A DNA stretch of 26,008 nucleotides from an uncultured Faecalibacterium sp. Its GTDB lineage: Bacteria > Bacillota > Clostridia > Oscillospirales > Ruminococcaceae. Positions 1 to 8,238 of the stretch are shown here, one piece after another. The notes below the pieces were generated by a model. That model searched no databases, was not told where the DNA came from, and saw only the letters and a list, made by a program, of their open reading frames with translations. Each line of letters opens with the position of its first letter. The first letter of the stretch is position 1. The position numbers were made by a program, and so were the translations under genes. Where the stretch lies: NCBI GenBank assembly GCA_900539945.1, contig UQDV01000034.1, forward strand, positions 1 through 26,008. Reading direction: 5' to 3'.

Positions 1-112
1 TGGTATCGCTTGCCCCGTCGTTCGGGGGCGTGGTTCTCTGCGAAGACCCAGAGGAACGCAGCGAATCCCGGTTCTGGTCATAGGGACGCCCGTTATTGCC
101 GTATTGCTGCAT
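1..112 (-). CDS. Truncated ORF downstream of murG, N-terminal tail only
   Basis: An open frame runs from an ATG at 112 to the window edge, giving 37 residues that begin MQQYGNNGRPYDQNRD and are rich in Gln, Asn, Ser, Arg and Pro. An AAGAAGG ribosome binding site sits 8 bases before the ATG, and the gene follows murG by 33 bases on the same strand, so it is probably the next gene of the cell-wall operon. The visible part has no domain. A polar, disordered start would suit the cytoplasmic tail of a divisome protein such as FtsQ/DivIB, which often follows murG, but this is a guess from position. The missing part lies outside the window. Confidence 0.5.
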   Translation of the reverse strand, partial: MQQYGNNGRPYDQNRDSLRSSGSSQRTTPPNDGASDT

Positions 113-145
113 TGTCTGCACCTTCTTTCCGGTTTCTTTCTACGT

Positions 146-1273
146 TCAGGCCTTCTTCACAAGCTCCAACAGGGCTGCTGCAATGCGGTCCAGGCTGTCG
201 TCCACCGACAGGCTGCGGGCATTGCGGCCCATCTCGGCCAGCTTGCCGGGCTGGGTCAGCATCTCGGACACGGTCTGCACCAGCTTTTCGCCGGTCAGGT
301 CCTTTTCCTCGATGACCACAGCGGCCCCGGCCTTCTGCAGCTCCATGGCGTTGTAGTACTGGTGGTTCTCGGCCACATTGGGGCTGGGGATGAGCACGGC
401 GGCACGGCCCACAGCCTCCAGCTCAGCCAGCGTCAGGGCACCGGCACGGCTGATGACCAGGTCTGCTGCTGCCAGCAGCTCCGGCATGTTGTTGATGTAT
501 TCCTTCACCACAAGGCTGTCGCCCTCAGCAAAGCCCTTCTGCTGTTCCAGGTCCTTGAACAGCTGCACACCGTACTGGCCGGTGGCGTGCAGGTGCAGCA
601 CCGGCTTGTGCTCGTGCTGCTCCCAGGCGCACAGGTCACCCACCACTTCATTGACCCGGCGGGCACCCAGGCTGCCGCCGAAGGAAAGGATGACCGTGCG
701 GTCCCCTGCCCCCAGCTGGGCGCGGATGGCGTCGCGGTTCTTTGCCTGGGTGAACACCTCCGGGCGCACCGGGTTGCCCACCACGATGGTCTTTTGCGGC
801 GCACCCAGCTTTTCCACAGCGGCGGGCACCGCGGCAAACACGATGTCCACATCCGGGGCCAACAGCTTGTTGGTCACACCGGGGAAGGCGTTCTGCTCAT
901 GCAGCGCGGTGTGGATGCCCATCTTTGCGGCGCAGCGCACCACCGGGCCGGACACATAGCCGCCGCAGCCGATGACCAGGTCCGGCCGGACCTCCTTCAT
1001 GATGGCCTTGGCCTTGGGGCCGGAGAGAGCCAGATTCCACAGGGTGACGATATTTCGTTTGATGTTGTGCAGCGACAGCTTGCGCTGAAAGCCGGTGATC
1101 TCGATGTGGTGGAAGGGGTAGCCCGCCTGGGTCACCAGACGGTACTCCATGCCCTCCTTGCGGCCGGCAAAGTGGATCTCGGCGGTGGGGTCTGCTTTTT
1201 TCAGGGCACCTGCAATGGCAAGTGCGGGGTTGATATGGCCGGCCGTACCGCCGGCAGCGATCAGAACACGCAT
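146..1273 (-). CDS. murG: MurG, lipid II synthase (UDP-GlcNAc transferase)
   Basis: This 375-residue protein transfers GlcNAc from UDP-GlcNAc to lipid I, making lipid II on the inner face of the membrane. The N-terminal Rossmann domain opens with the glycine-rich GGTAGHINPALA motif (residues 8-19). The C-terminal half has GGSLGARRVNE and the donor-site region AGALTLAELEAVGRAAVLIP followed by NVAENHQ, all as in the GT28 family. Length is normal. AGGAGG lies 8 bases before the ATG. The gene follows ftsW by 21 bases and is presumably transcribed with it. MurG acts directly after MraY, so the damaged active site of the mraY-like gene two genes upstream is notable: lipid I must come from some MraY activity. 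Confidence 0.97.
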   Translation of the reverse strand: MRVLIAAGGTAGHINPALAIAGALKKADPTAEIHFAGRKEGMEYRLVTQAGYPFHHIEITGFQRKLSLHNIKRNIVTLWNLALSGPKAKAIMKEVRPDLVIGCGGYVSGPVVRCAAKMGIHTALHEQNAFPGVTNKLLAPDVDIVFAAVPAAVEKLGAPQKTIVVGNPVRPEVFTQAKNRDAIRAQLGAGDRTVILSFGGSLGARRVNEVVGDLCAWEQHEHKPVLHLHATGQYGVQLFKDLEQQKGFAEGDSLVVKEYINNMPELLAAADLVISRAGALTLAELEAVGRAAVLIPSPNVAENHQYYNAMELQKAGAAVVIEEKDLTGEKLVQTVSEMLTQPGKLAEMGRNARSLSVDDSLDRIAAALLELVKKA

Positions 1274-1294
1274 GGTGATTCCTCCTGTTTGTCG

Positions 1295-2608
1295 TTACTG
1301 TTCTGCCCGGGCCGCCCGTGCGTCGGCCAGAACGATGGTCTTTTCTCTGCGGGCAGCTTCCTGCTCGGCCTTTGCGGCCTCGTGCTGGGCGCGCAGCGCT
1401 TCCCGCTGCTGGGCCGCCCGCTCGCCGTTGCGGCCGATGTTCACCATCACGCCCATCTCGGCCAGCAGCAGGATCAGGCTGGTGCCGCCCGACGAGAAGA
1501 AGGGCAGGCTGATGCCGGTGTTGGGCAGGGTGTTGGTGACCACCGCGATGTTGCAGAACACCTGCCAGGCGATCTGTGCCATGATGCCGATGCCCACCAT
1601 CGTGCAGTAGAGGTTTTCGGCCCGGTAGGCGATCCACAGTCCCTGCACGATGAACAGCACAAACAGCACGATGATGAGCACCGCGCCCACAAAGCCCAGC
1701 TCCTCACACACCACGCTGAAGATGAAGTCGTTGGTGCTCTCGGGCAGCCAGAGCTGTTTTTCCACACTGTTGCCCAGCCCCAGGCCGGTCAGCCCGCCGG
1801 AACCGATGGCGTACAGGCTCTGCACGGTCTGGTCGGTCATCTTGCTCAGGTCCTGGGTCCAGCCGTCCAGACGGTCCTGCAGATACGGGATGGAGTCCAC
1901 ATGGGACAACAGCGTTTCCAGCATGAGGCCCGCCGTACCGGCGCCCACCCAGGTCAGGATGCCGCCGCTGCCGGACAACAGCAGGATGGTGCCCACCACG
2001 GCCACCGTCAGCACGATGCCGGACATGTGTGGTTCCAGCGCCAGCAGCGCGATCACCGGGATCAGCGGCAGCACCGGGATCACCAGCTGCTTCCACACCC
2101 GGACATGCAGCCACTCCCGGAAGTTTATGATCACCATTTTACCGGGGCTCAGCTTTTCCACCTGCGGTGCCTTGGCCGCGAGGCTGGAGCACAGCAGGAT
2201 CATCTCAAATTTTGCCACCTCCGAGGACTGCAGCGTGAACCCGCCAAAGCGGATCCAGCGGCGGCACCCGTTCAGCGGGGCCATGGTCAGGGTGACCGCC
2301 AGCATGGCCAGCACGATGAGGTACCCCGGCACCACCATCCTGCGCAGGAAGCGGTGGTCCACATAGCTCATGGCGAACATGCAGCCCAGACCGATGAGCA
2401 TGCACAGCGCCTGCTGCTTGATGTAATGGAAGCTGTCGCCCATGCGCAGATAACCGGTGGTGTAGCTGGCGCTGAACAGCATGACCAGACCAAACACCAT
2501 GATCACCGCCAGCGTGGCCAGCCAGTTGATCAGCAGCCGCGACCACGGCCCCGGGTCCCGCTGGAACACCGAGACCGGTTCTTTTCTTTTTTTGCGAATG
2601 GTTGCCAT
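1295..2608 (-). CDS. ftsW: FtsW/SpoVE-type SEDS peptidoglycan polymerase
   Basis: This 437-residue polytopic membrane protein belongs to the SEDS family (FtsW/RodA/SpoVE), which polymerises lipid II into glycan strands together with a class B PBP. It has many hydrophobic segments, the extracytoplasmic motif LPESTNDFIFSVVCEELG (about residues 288-305), whose Asp294 matches the catalytic Asp of the family, and the late PFFSSGGTSL motif (about 369-378). After the last membrane helix there is a charged Ala/Glu/Arg-rich tail (about 390-437) likely to be helical and cytoplasmic. GGGGAG precedes the ATG. Its position between the mraY-like gene and murG supports FtsW or SpoVE rather than RodA. The cognate transpeptidase is probably the PBP encoded at 5095-7584. 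Confidence 0.93.
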   Translation of the reverse strand: MATIRKKRKEPVSVFQRDPGPWSRLLINWLATLAVIMVFGLVMLFSASYTTGYLRMGDSFHYIKQQALCMLIGLGCMFAMSYVDHRFLRRMVVPGYLIVLAMLAVTLTMAPLNGCRRWIRFGGFTLQSSEVAKFEMILLCSSLAAKAPQVEKLSPGKMVIINFREWLHVRVWKQLVIPVLPLIPVIALLALEPHMSGIVLTVAVVGTILLLSGSGGILTWVGAGTAGLMLETLLSHVDSIPYLQDRLDGWTQDLSKMTDQTVQSLYAIGSGGLTGLGLGNSVEKQLWLPESTNDFIFSVVCEELGFVGAVLIIVLFVLFIVQGLWIAYRAENLYCTMVGIGIMAQIAWQVFCNIAVVTNTLPNTGISLPFFSSGGTSLILLLAEMGVMVNIGRNGERAAQQREALRAQHEAAKAEQEAARREKTIVLADARAARAEQ

Positions 2609-2653
2609 CAGCTCGTTTTCTCCCCTTTTTGTCCAATATCCGGCCCTGTGCCC

Positions 2654-3652
2654 TCAGCGCACAAAGGCCAGGGCAAGCGCCAGGCCGCATACGCCGAGCG
2701 CACACAGCCAGTAAAATACCGTGACCGGGCCCGCGCCCCGGGCTTCCAGCCAGCGGTGCAGCGGAGCCGCCCGGAACAGCGGCCGCCCGGTGATGCGGTG
2801 GTACAGGATCTGCAAAAGCACCATGCCGCCCTCTGCCCAGAAGGGCAGAGCCAGTGGGATGCCCAACTCTGCATACCCGATGCACAGCGGCACGCAGCCC
2901 AGCACCCCAGCCAGATACAGGCAGCCGCAGCTGCCCGGGCGCAGCTTTGCGGGCGGAAAATTCCACAGCAGAAAGGCCAGCAGTACCCCGGCCAGTGCTG
3001 CCGGCAGCACCGCCAGCGGGAACCAGCCCAGCCGTGTTTCCAGCATCATGAGGCCCAGCATGGCCGCAAAGGCCGTGCCGCACACGGTGCCGTCGGCTCC
3101 GTCGGCGGTACGGGCACATTCTGCCAGCGCCACCAGCACAAGTCCCCACAGCGCCGGGGCTGCGCCGCCCAGCTCCACATAGCCCGCACCGGGCAGCTGC
3201 AGGCCGGTGGGCAGGCAGCCGTTCACTGCCAGCAGCACCAGCACCGCTGCCGCAGCGGCGGCTTCCAGTGCAAGGCGGGGCAGACGCCGCAGGCCAAGCT
3301 GTGCGCGGCTGCGCAGGCGGGCGGCGTCATCCGCCAGCCCGATGGCCCCGAAAGCCTGTGCACCGAACAGCGCGATCAGCAGCCGGGTCATCAGCTGGCT
3401 CTCGCTGCCCAGCAGCGTGGGCTGTGCGATGCAGGCCGCCGTCCAGCCCACGCCTACGGCAGCCAGTGTGCTCACCATCAGGCACAGGCCGCCCAGCGCG
3501 GGCACCCGGCTCTGCACCGGGGTCTGCGGCTCCTGCTGTTCCTGCGGCCGGAAACGTTCCAGCTCCTGCAGCAGCGGTGCCATAAAATTGCCGAGCGCCG
3601 CCGTCAGCACAAAGCCCAGTGTTGACGCGACGATCAAGGCGAAACGAATCAT
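2654..3652 (-). CDS. mraY: MraY-like protein with altered active site
   Basis: The 332-residue membrane protein sits exactly where mraY normally lies and is colinear with MraY, which makes lipid I from UDP-MurNAc-pentapeptide and undecaprenyl phosphate. Recognisable parts are the early VPALGG motif (about 50-55), GLADD with both aspartates (Asp108, Asp109), TADGADG (182-188) and WNFPPAK (230-236). Several invariant positions are changed: the usual NLTDGLDG reads RTADGADG, the usual MGDTGS or MGDVGS loop reads PGSCGC (239-244, so the third catalytic Asp is Ser241), and the HHH motif after AP(L/I) reads HRW (299-301). The frame is intact with a GGAG ribosome binding site, so this is not simple decay. 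It may be a pseudoenzyme, a scaffold or an altered transferase. Assignment to the MraY/WecA superfamily is secure; catalysis is doubtful. Confidence 0.8.
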   Translation of the reverse strand: MIRFALIVASTLGFVLTAALGNFMAPLLQELERFRPQEQQEPQTPVQSRVPALGGLCLMVSTLAAVGVGWTAACIAQPTLLGSESQLMTRLLIALFGAQAFGAIGLADDAARLRSRAQLGLRRLPRLALEAAAAAAVLVLLAVNGCLPTGLQLPGAGYVELGGAAPALWGLVLVALAECARTADGADGTVCGTAFAAMLGLMMLETRLGWFPLAVLPAALAGVLLAFLLWNFPPAKLRPGSCGCLYLAGVLGCVPLCIGYAELGIPLALPFWAEGGMVLLQILYHRITGRPLFRAAPLHRWLEARGAGPVTVFYWLCALGVCGLALALAFVR

Positions 3653-3680
3653 TTCTCAGTCTCCAATTTTCGCCAGAATG

Positions 3681-5063
3681 TTATTCTCTGGCATCTTTCT
3701 GCTCTGCGTAGAAAATTTCCAGTGCCTTTTCCAGCGCCATGCCGCGGCTGGCTTTCACCAGCAGGGCGTCACCGGGCTGGATGCGGTTGAGCAGGGCATC
3801 CGCTGCCTCGCGGTAGTTGTTGGCGTGCAGGGTCTTCTGCCCCTTGGCGGCGGCCACCACGGCGGTGCGCTTGGCCTGTTCGCCATAGGTCACCAGACAG
3901 TACAGGTCGCTCTCGGCGGCCAGACGGCCCAGCTCCTCGTGGGCCTCGCGGCTCAGGTCGCCCAGCTCCAGCATATCGCCCAGCAGAGCAAAGCGGCGCT
4001 TGCAGGGGAACTCCTTGAACATGGCCAGAGCGGCCTTCATGCTGTCGGGGTTGGCGTTGTAGCAGTCCTCAATGACAGTCACGCCCTTGCTGTCCACCAC
4101 CTTCTGGCGGCGGCCGGTCTGCTCAAAGGCGGCCAGGCCCTGGATCACCTTGCGGGGATCGCAGCCCAGACGGGTGGCGGCGCAGTAGGCCGCCAGCGCA
4201 TTGGCCACATTGTGCTTGCCCATAGCCGGGATCTTGACCACAAAAGTGCCTTCCTCCTGATCCTCCAGCACAAAGCTCATGCCGTCCTTCTCCTGTCGGA
4301 TGGACAGTGCGCACACATCGGCGCTCTCATCGGCCATGCTGAACCACACCGGCCGCACATGGGCGGGCAGCTTTGCCGCCCGCAGGAACTTGTCGTCGTA
4401 GTTCAGCACCAGCGGGGCACCCTCCGACAGGCCGTTGCAGATCTCCAGCTTGGCCTTGCAGATGTTCTCCTGACTGCCCAGATTGCCGATGTGGGACACG
4501 CCGATGCAGGTGATGATGCCCACATCCGGGCGGGCAGCGCGGGCCAGACGGTCGATCTCGCCAGCGTGGCTCATGCCCATCTCGATCACAGCGTATTCGG
4601 TGGAAGCGCCGATGCGCATCAGGGTGCGGGGCATGCCCAGCTCGTTGTTCTGGTTGCCCTCGGTCTTGATGGTCTCACCAAAGCCGCACAAAGCCGCGTA
4701 GGTCATCTGCTTGGTGGTGGTCTTGCCCACGCTGCCGGTCACGCCCACCACCTTGGGGTGGTACTGGCTGCGGTAGTTGGCACCCATCACCATCATGGCG
4801 TGGTAGCTGTCCGGGCAGAGGATGGCTTTTTCGGCCGGGACGCCCTCCACCGGGTGGTTCACCACCACAAAGACTGCGCCCTCTTCCAGTGCTTTGGCCG
4901 CAAAGTCGTGGCCGTCGAACCGCTCACCGGGAAAGGCCACAAAGATGCAGCCCGGCCGCACCTCACGGCTGTCGGTGGTGACCAGCTCCACTTCCGGGTC
5001 GCTGGTGAGGAAGCCGGCAGGCACAAGCCCTGCCAGCAGCTTGCTTGCATGGATCTTTTCCAT
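3681..5063 (-). CDS. murF: MurF, UDP-MurNAc-tripeptide D-Ala-D-Ala ligase
   Basis: This 460-residue Mur ligase adds D-Ala-D-Ala to UDP-MurNAc-tripeptide in the cytoplasm, using ATP. The order is a MurF N-terminal domain (TTDSREVRPGCIFVAFPG, about 29-46), the P-loop GVTGSVGKTTTK (107-118), the TEGNQNNELGMP segment typical of MurF rather than MurE, and DCYNANPDSMKAAL in the C-terminal part. An upstream in-frame start would add 40 residues, but these overlap the end of the PBP gene and look like read-through; the ATG at 5063 has GAGGGG at the right distance and begins MEKIHASKLL. It lies 31 bases after the PBP gene and 28 before the mraY-like gene. murE and murD are not in this operon. Confidence 0.95.
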   Translation of the reverse strand: MEKIHASKLLAGLVPAGFLTSDPEVELVTTDSREVRPGCIFVAFPGERFDGHDFAAKALEEGAVFVVVNHPVEGVPAEKAILCPDSYHAMMVMGANYRSQYHPKVVGVTGSVGKTTTKQMTYAALCGFGETIKTEGNQNNELGMPRTLMRIGASTEYAVIEMGMSHAGEIDRLARAARPDVGIITCIGVSHIGNLGSQENICKAKLEICNGLSEGAPLVLNYDDKFLRAAKLPAHVRPVWFSMADESADVCALSIRQEKDGMSFVLEDQEEGTFVVKIPAMGKHNVANALAAYCAATRLGCDPRKVIQGLAAFEQTGRRQKVVDSKGVTVIEDCYNANPDSMKAALAMFKEFPCKRRFALLGDMLELGDLSREAHEELGRLAAESDLYCLVTYGEQAKRTAVVAAAKGQKTLHANNYREAADALLNRIQPGDALLVKASRGMALEKALEIFYAEQKDARE

Positions 5064-5094
5064 AGTTCGTTCCCCTCTCGTTTTTCTGGTTCCT

Positions 5095-7584
5095 TTATCC
5101 ACAGGTAATGGTAACAATGGTACCGCGCTGGACGCTGGCCCCCACCTCACTGCTCTGGCTCTGGACCACGCCGTTGGCGTCACCCTCCACCACGCAGTTC
5201 AGCCCGGCGGCCGCCAGCATCTGGCGGGCAAAGTCTGCACTCTTGCCGGACACGTCCGGCACCTCGGTCAGGCTGCCGTCGTAGGTATCGGTGTACAGAT
5301 ACACGGTGGTGCCGTAGGGCACCTTGGCCCCGGCATGGGGGTACTGGCAGGTCACCAGCGCCGCCGTCTGGTCGGATGCCGACTCCATCAGCTGATGCTT
5401 GAGGCCCTTGATGTTCAGCTGCACCTGCGCATTGCTCCACTCGGTGCTGATCAGGTTGGGCACCGTGACGGTGGTCTGGCTGCGGTCCTCGCCATCGGTG
5501 GCGATGCCCAGATAGGGGGCCACCTCGCTGATGATGTTGCCGGCCACAGGAGCGGCCAGAATGGACGAATAGTCGGTGCGGGCGTTGTTGGGGTCATCCA
5601 GCATCACATAGACCAGGATCTCCGGGTCGTCGGCGGGCAGGACGGCCGCAAAGGAGGCGACCTTCTTGTAGTCACCGTCGGCGCGGCGGTGCATGTTCAG
5701 CTGTTCCGACGTGCCGGACTTGCCTCCGATGCGGTAGCCGGAAACGTAGGCGTTCTTGCCGCCGCCGGTGCCGTTGCCCACCTCGTACTCCATCATCTGG
5801 CGGATGACATCGCTGGTGGACTCGCTGATGACCTGACGGCGAATGTTGGTGCCGATCTCCTCCACCACGTTGCCGTTGGTGTCGGTGATCTTATCCACCA
5901 CATGGGGGGTGACCAGATAGCCGCCGTTGACGGCTGCCGCCACGGCAGTGCACATCTGCAGCGGCGTGATGGCCATGGCCTGGCCGAATGCCGAGGAGGC
6001 CAGCTGCACCTCACCCAGCTGATTGGCCGAATAATACTTCATCAGGCCGGTCTCGCTGGGCAGGTCCACGCCGGTGCGCTCGGTAAAGCCAAAGGCGTCA
6101 AAATAATTGTAGAACTGCTGGGAGCCCACGCGCTGGCCCAGCTGGATGTAGTAGAGGTTGCAGCTCTGGCGCAGAGCGTCGGCCATGTTGATGGTGCCGT
6201 GGGCCTTGTGGCCTGCGCAGTGGTAGGTCTGTTTGGCCACGCCGTAGGCACCGGCACAGGTAAAGGTGGTGTTCATGGTCGCCACGCCGGAGTCCAGACC
6301 CATGGCCGAGGTGATGACCTTGAACACACTGCCGGGGTAGTACAGCTCGGTGATGGCCTTGTTCTTCCACAGGATATCGCGGTAGGTGCCGGTATAATCC
6401 GGGTCCGGGTCCACGATCTTGTTGCCGTTTTCGTCCAGCTTGAACTTCTTCGAGTCATTTTCGTCCCGGAGGTAGATGGTGTACAGCTCCGGCTCTGCGG
6501 CCACCTGCTCCTGCAGGTAGGCCAGGTTGGCGCTGTAATCCAGCGGCGTGTTGGGGTCAAAGTCCGGTTTGGAGGCCATGGCCAGGATCGCACCGGTCTT
6601 GACGTTCATCACAATGGCACAGCCGCGGTTCTCGACGTTGTTGGCCGCAACGGCCTCCGTCAGGTAGCGTTCCACGATCTCCTGCACGTTCACGTCCAGC
6701 GACAGCACCAGATTGGAGCCGTCCTTGGCGGCAAAGGTGGTGGCGTTCTGGTCGGCAATGGCGTTGCCCACCGCGTTGCGCCGGGTGATGGTGCGGCCAT
6801 CCACACCGGCCAGCGTGGACTGGTAGGATTTTTCCAGGCCGTAGGTGCCCACGCCCTCGCCGTCGGTAAAGCCCAGCACGGCAGCCGCAAAGGCTCCGTA
6901 GGGGTAGTTGCGCTGAGAGCTCTTTTCCGTCGAGACGGACACCCGCCCGATGCGGTCTGCGCCGGAGCCCTTTTTGTGCGCCTTGTTGAAACCGGACACA
7001 TAATCCTCAATGGACAGCTTGACGGCGTTGTTCACCTTGGTGGCCAGCACCACATAGGAGGAATCAATTTTGGACAGTGCATCGTACACGGTCTGGTATT
7101 GCTGGGTATATTCCTCCGAGGAAGTGTCCACCGCGTCCAGACTCTCGCCGTCGCCGGAGAGCAGCCGCAGGGTGATGCCCTGGCTGACCTCGGCGCACAT
7201 GGTCGGGTCAAATGTGCGCACCGTCGTTTTATCGTCGTTGGTGCTGGTGGTGTACAGGATGCTGCTGTAGCTGGGGTCCGCCCAGATGTTCCACACCACG
7301 CTGGTGGAAGCCAGCGTAATGCCGTTGGCGTCGTAGATCTCGCCGCGGGTGGCCTTGACCGTGGTGTCCAGCAGCTGCTGCTGGGCGGCATACTGTCGGT
7401 ACTTGGCACCGTCCCGGATCTGGATGACATACAGGCTGTGGACGACCACGGCCGATGCCAGCACGACCGCCGCCAGCCCCAGAATGCTGCACACGCGCCG
7501 GGTGCGTCCGTTGAGCCGTTCCCGCGCAAAGGCCGGGCGCACCCGGTAGCCTTTGCCCTTTTTCTTGTTGGAATCTTGTTGCAT
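5095..7584 (-). CDS. ftsI: Class B penicillin-binding protein with two PASTA domains (PBP2/SpoVD type)
   Basis: This 829-residue membrane-anchored transpeptidase cross-links peptidoglycan at the septum, or in the spore cortex if it is SpoVD. A basic cytoplasmic tail is followed by one membrane segment (about 33-52) and a PBP dimerisation domain starting near ATRGEIYDANG. The transpeptidase domain has all three active-site motifs: PGSVFK (Ser419, Lys422), SCN (474-476) and KSGT (622-625). Two C-terminal PASTA domains follow (about 705-766 and 773-829). The length suits SpoVD/PbpB-type proteins with PASTA repeats. GGGAG precedes the ATG. It is presumed to pair with FtsW from the same operon. 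Sequence alone does not decide between vegetative FtsI and sporulation SpoVD. A terminator-like hairpin separates it from ftsL. Confidence 0.94.
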   Translation of the reverse strand: MQQDSNKKKGKGYRVRPAFARERLNGRTRRVCSILGLAAVVLASAVVVHSLYVIQIRDGAKYRQYAAQQQLLDTTVKATRGEIYDANGITLASTSVVWNIWADPSYSSILYTTSTNDDKTTVRTFDPTMCAEVSQGITLRLLSGDGESLDAVDTSSEEYTQQYQTVYDALSKIDSSYVVLATKVNNAVKLSIEDYVSGFNKAHKKGSGADRIGRVSVSTEKSSQRNYPYGAFAAAVLGFTDGEGVGTYGLEKSYQSTLAGVDGRTITRRNAVGNAIADQNATTFAAKDGSNLVLSLDVNVQEIVERYLTEAVAANNVENRGCAIVMNVKTGAILAMASKPDFDPNTPLDYSANLAYLQEQVAAEPELYTIYLRDENDSKKFKLDENGNKIVDPDPDYTGTYRDILWKNKAITELYYPGSVFKVITSAMGLDSGVATMNTTFTCAGAYGVAKQTYHCAGHKAHGTINMADALRQSCNLYYIQLGQRVGSQQFYNYFDAFGFTERTGVDLPSETGLMKYYSANQLGEVQLASSAFGQAMAITPLQMCTAVAAAVNGGYLVTPHVVDKITDTNGNVVEEIGTNIRRQVISESTSDVIRQMMEYEVGNGTGGGKNAYVSGYRIGGKSGTSEQLNMHRRADGDYKKVASFAAVLPADDPEILVYVMLDDPNNARTDYSSILAAPVAGNIISEVAPYLGIATDGEDRSQTTVTVPNLISTEWSNAQVQLNIKGLKHQLMESASDQTAALVTCQYPHAGAKVPYGTTVYLYTDTYDGSLTEVPDVSGKSADFARQMLAAAGLNCVVEGDANGVVQSQSSEVGASVQRGTIVTITCG

Positions 7585-7674
7585 GCTGTTCTCCCGCAGA
7601 CAGGGCGGAGCACCCGTTCTGCCTGCTGTTTTCTTCAGGATATCGGCCCGCGCGGCGGCTGCCCCGGACCGGCT

Positions 7675-7708
7675 AAAAACCGAAAAAGCGTGCGCTGCCG
7701 CACGCTTT
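7675..7708 (-). terminator. Rho-independent terminator or attenuator between ftsL and PBP gene
   Basis: A perfect 10-bp stem, AAAGCGTGCG pairing with CGCACGCTTT around a 4-base loop, is followed in the minus direction by TTCGGTTTTT. It starts 12 bases after the ftsL stop. The U-tract is interrupted, so termination may be partial. I see no convincing promoter between it and the PBP gene, so read-through would be needed for the downstream genes. Confidence 0.7.
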
Positions 7709-7720
7709 CCCGTTTTGATG

Positions 7721-8200
7721 TTATTTTACGGTGCCCAGAATGGTCACGGCACCGTTGTAGATGAAACTGGTCCACTGCCGCACAGGGGACTGCTGACGCT
7801 CCAACGCACCGGACTCGTTCAGCCGGATGTAGGTGATCTGGCTGGGGTCGATCTTCATCAGACCCAGACGGCTGGCCGCTTCTTCCACGCTGGTGATGTT
7901 GGTCTTGCTGTTCAGGGTGCTGTTGTAGTAGGTGTACTGGCTCTGGGCACTCACCAGCTGGGCCTTGGCGTCCTGGATCTGATCATTCAGCTCCACCAGC
8001 TGGGCCTCGCTCATCAGCAGGCTGATGGCAAACCCGGTGAGCAGGGCTGCCGCCACCAGATGCATGGCATTGCGCAGCGCTGCCTGCAGCGGCGAAAGAC
8101 GGCGCTTGCCGCCCTTTTCCACGCGCAATGCGGTCTTGCGCTGTGTCTGCGGCGCTTTTCTGCGCCGCGCGGTGTTGTAATCGTATGCTGCCTGACCCAT
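7721..8200 (-). CDS. ftsL: FtsL-like divisome protein
   Basis: This 159-residue bitopic protein has the FtsL layout: a basic cytoplasmic tail (about 1-43), one membrane segment (about 44-63) and a periplasm-facing coiled coil (about 64-98) that starts SEAQLVELNDQIQDAKAQL. A conserved-looking EEAASRLGLMKIDPSQITYI stretch follows. FtsL bridges DivIC/FtsB and FtsQ and helps activate the FtsW-PBP synthase. Sequence similarity in this family is weak, so the call rests mainly on topology and on the position between rsmH and the class B PBP, which is classical. GAGGAG is well placed before the ATG. The gene is followed by a terminator-like hairpin. Confidence 0.88.
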   Translation of the reverse strand: MGQAAYDYNTARRRKAPQTQRKTALRVEKGGKRRLSPLQAALRNAMHLVAAALLTGFAISLLMSEAQLVELNDQIQDAKAQLVSAQSQYTYYNSTLNSKTNITSVEEAASRLGLMKIDPSQITYIRLNESGALERQQSPVRQWTSFIYNGAVTILGTVK

Positions 8201-8238
8201 GGTTTCCTCTCCTCCTCACAGGACGCCTGCGGCATCCC

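Noticed and set aside
104..3625. Very long open frame of 1173 codons on the plus strand opposite murG, ftsW and the mraY-like gene
   Set aside because: It is antisense to three confident genes. GC-rich codon use removes stops from the opposite strand, and the translation is His/Gln/Ala-rich with no domain. The same applies to 11049-15134 (minus) and 4822-7764 (plus).
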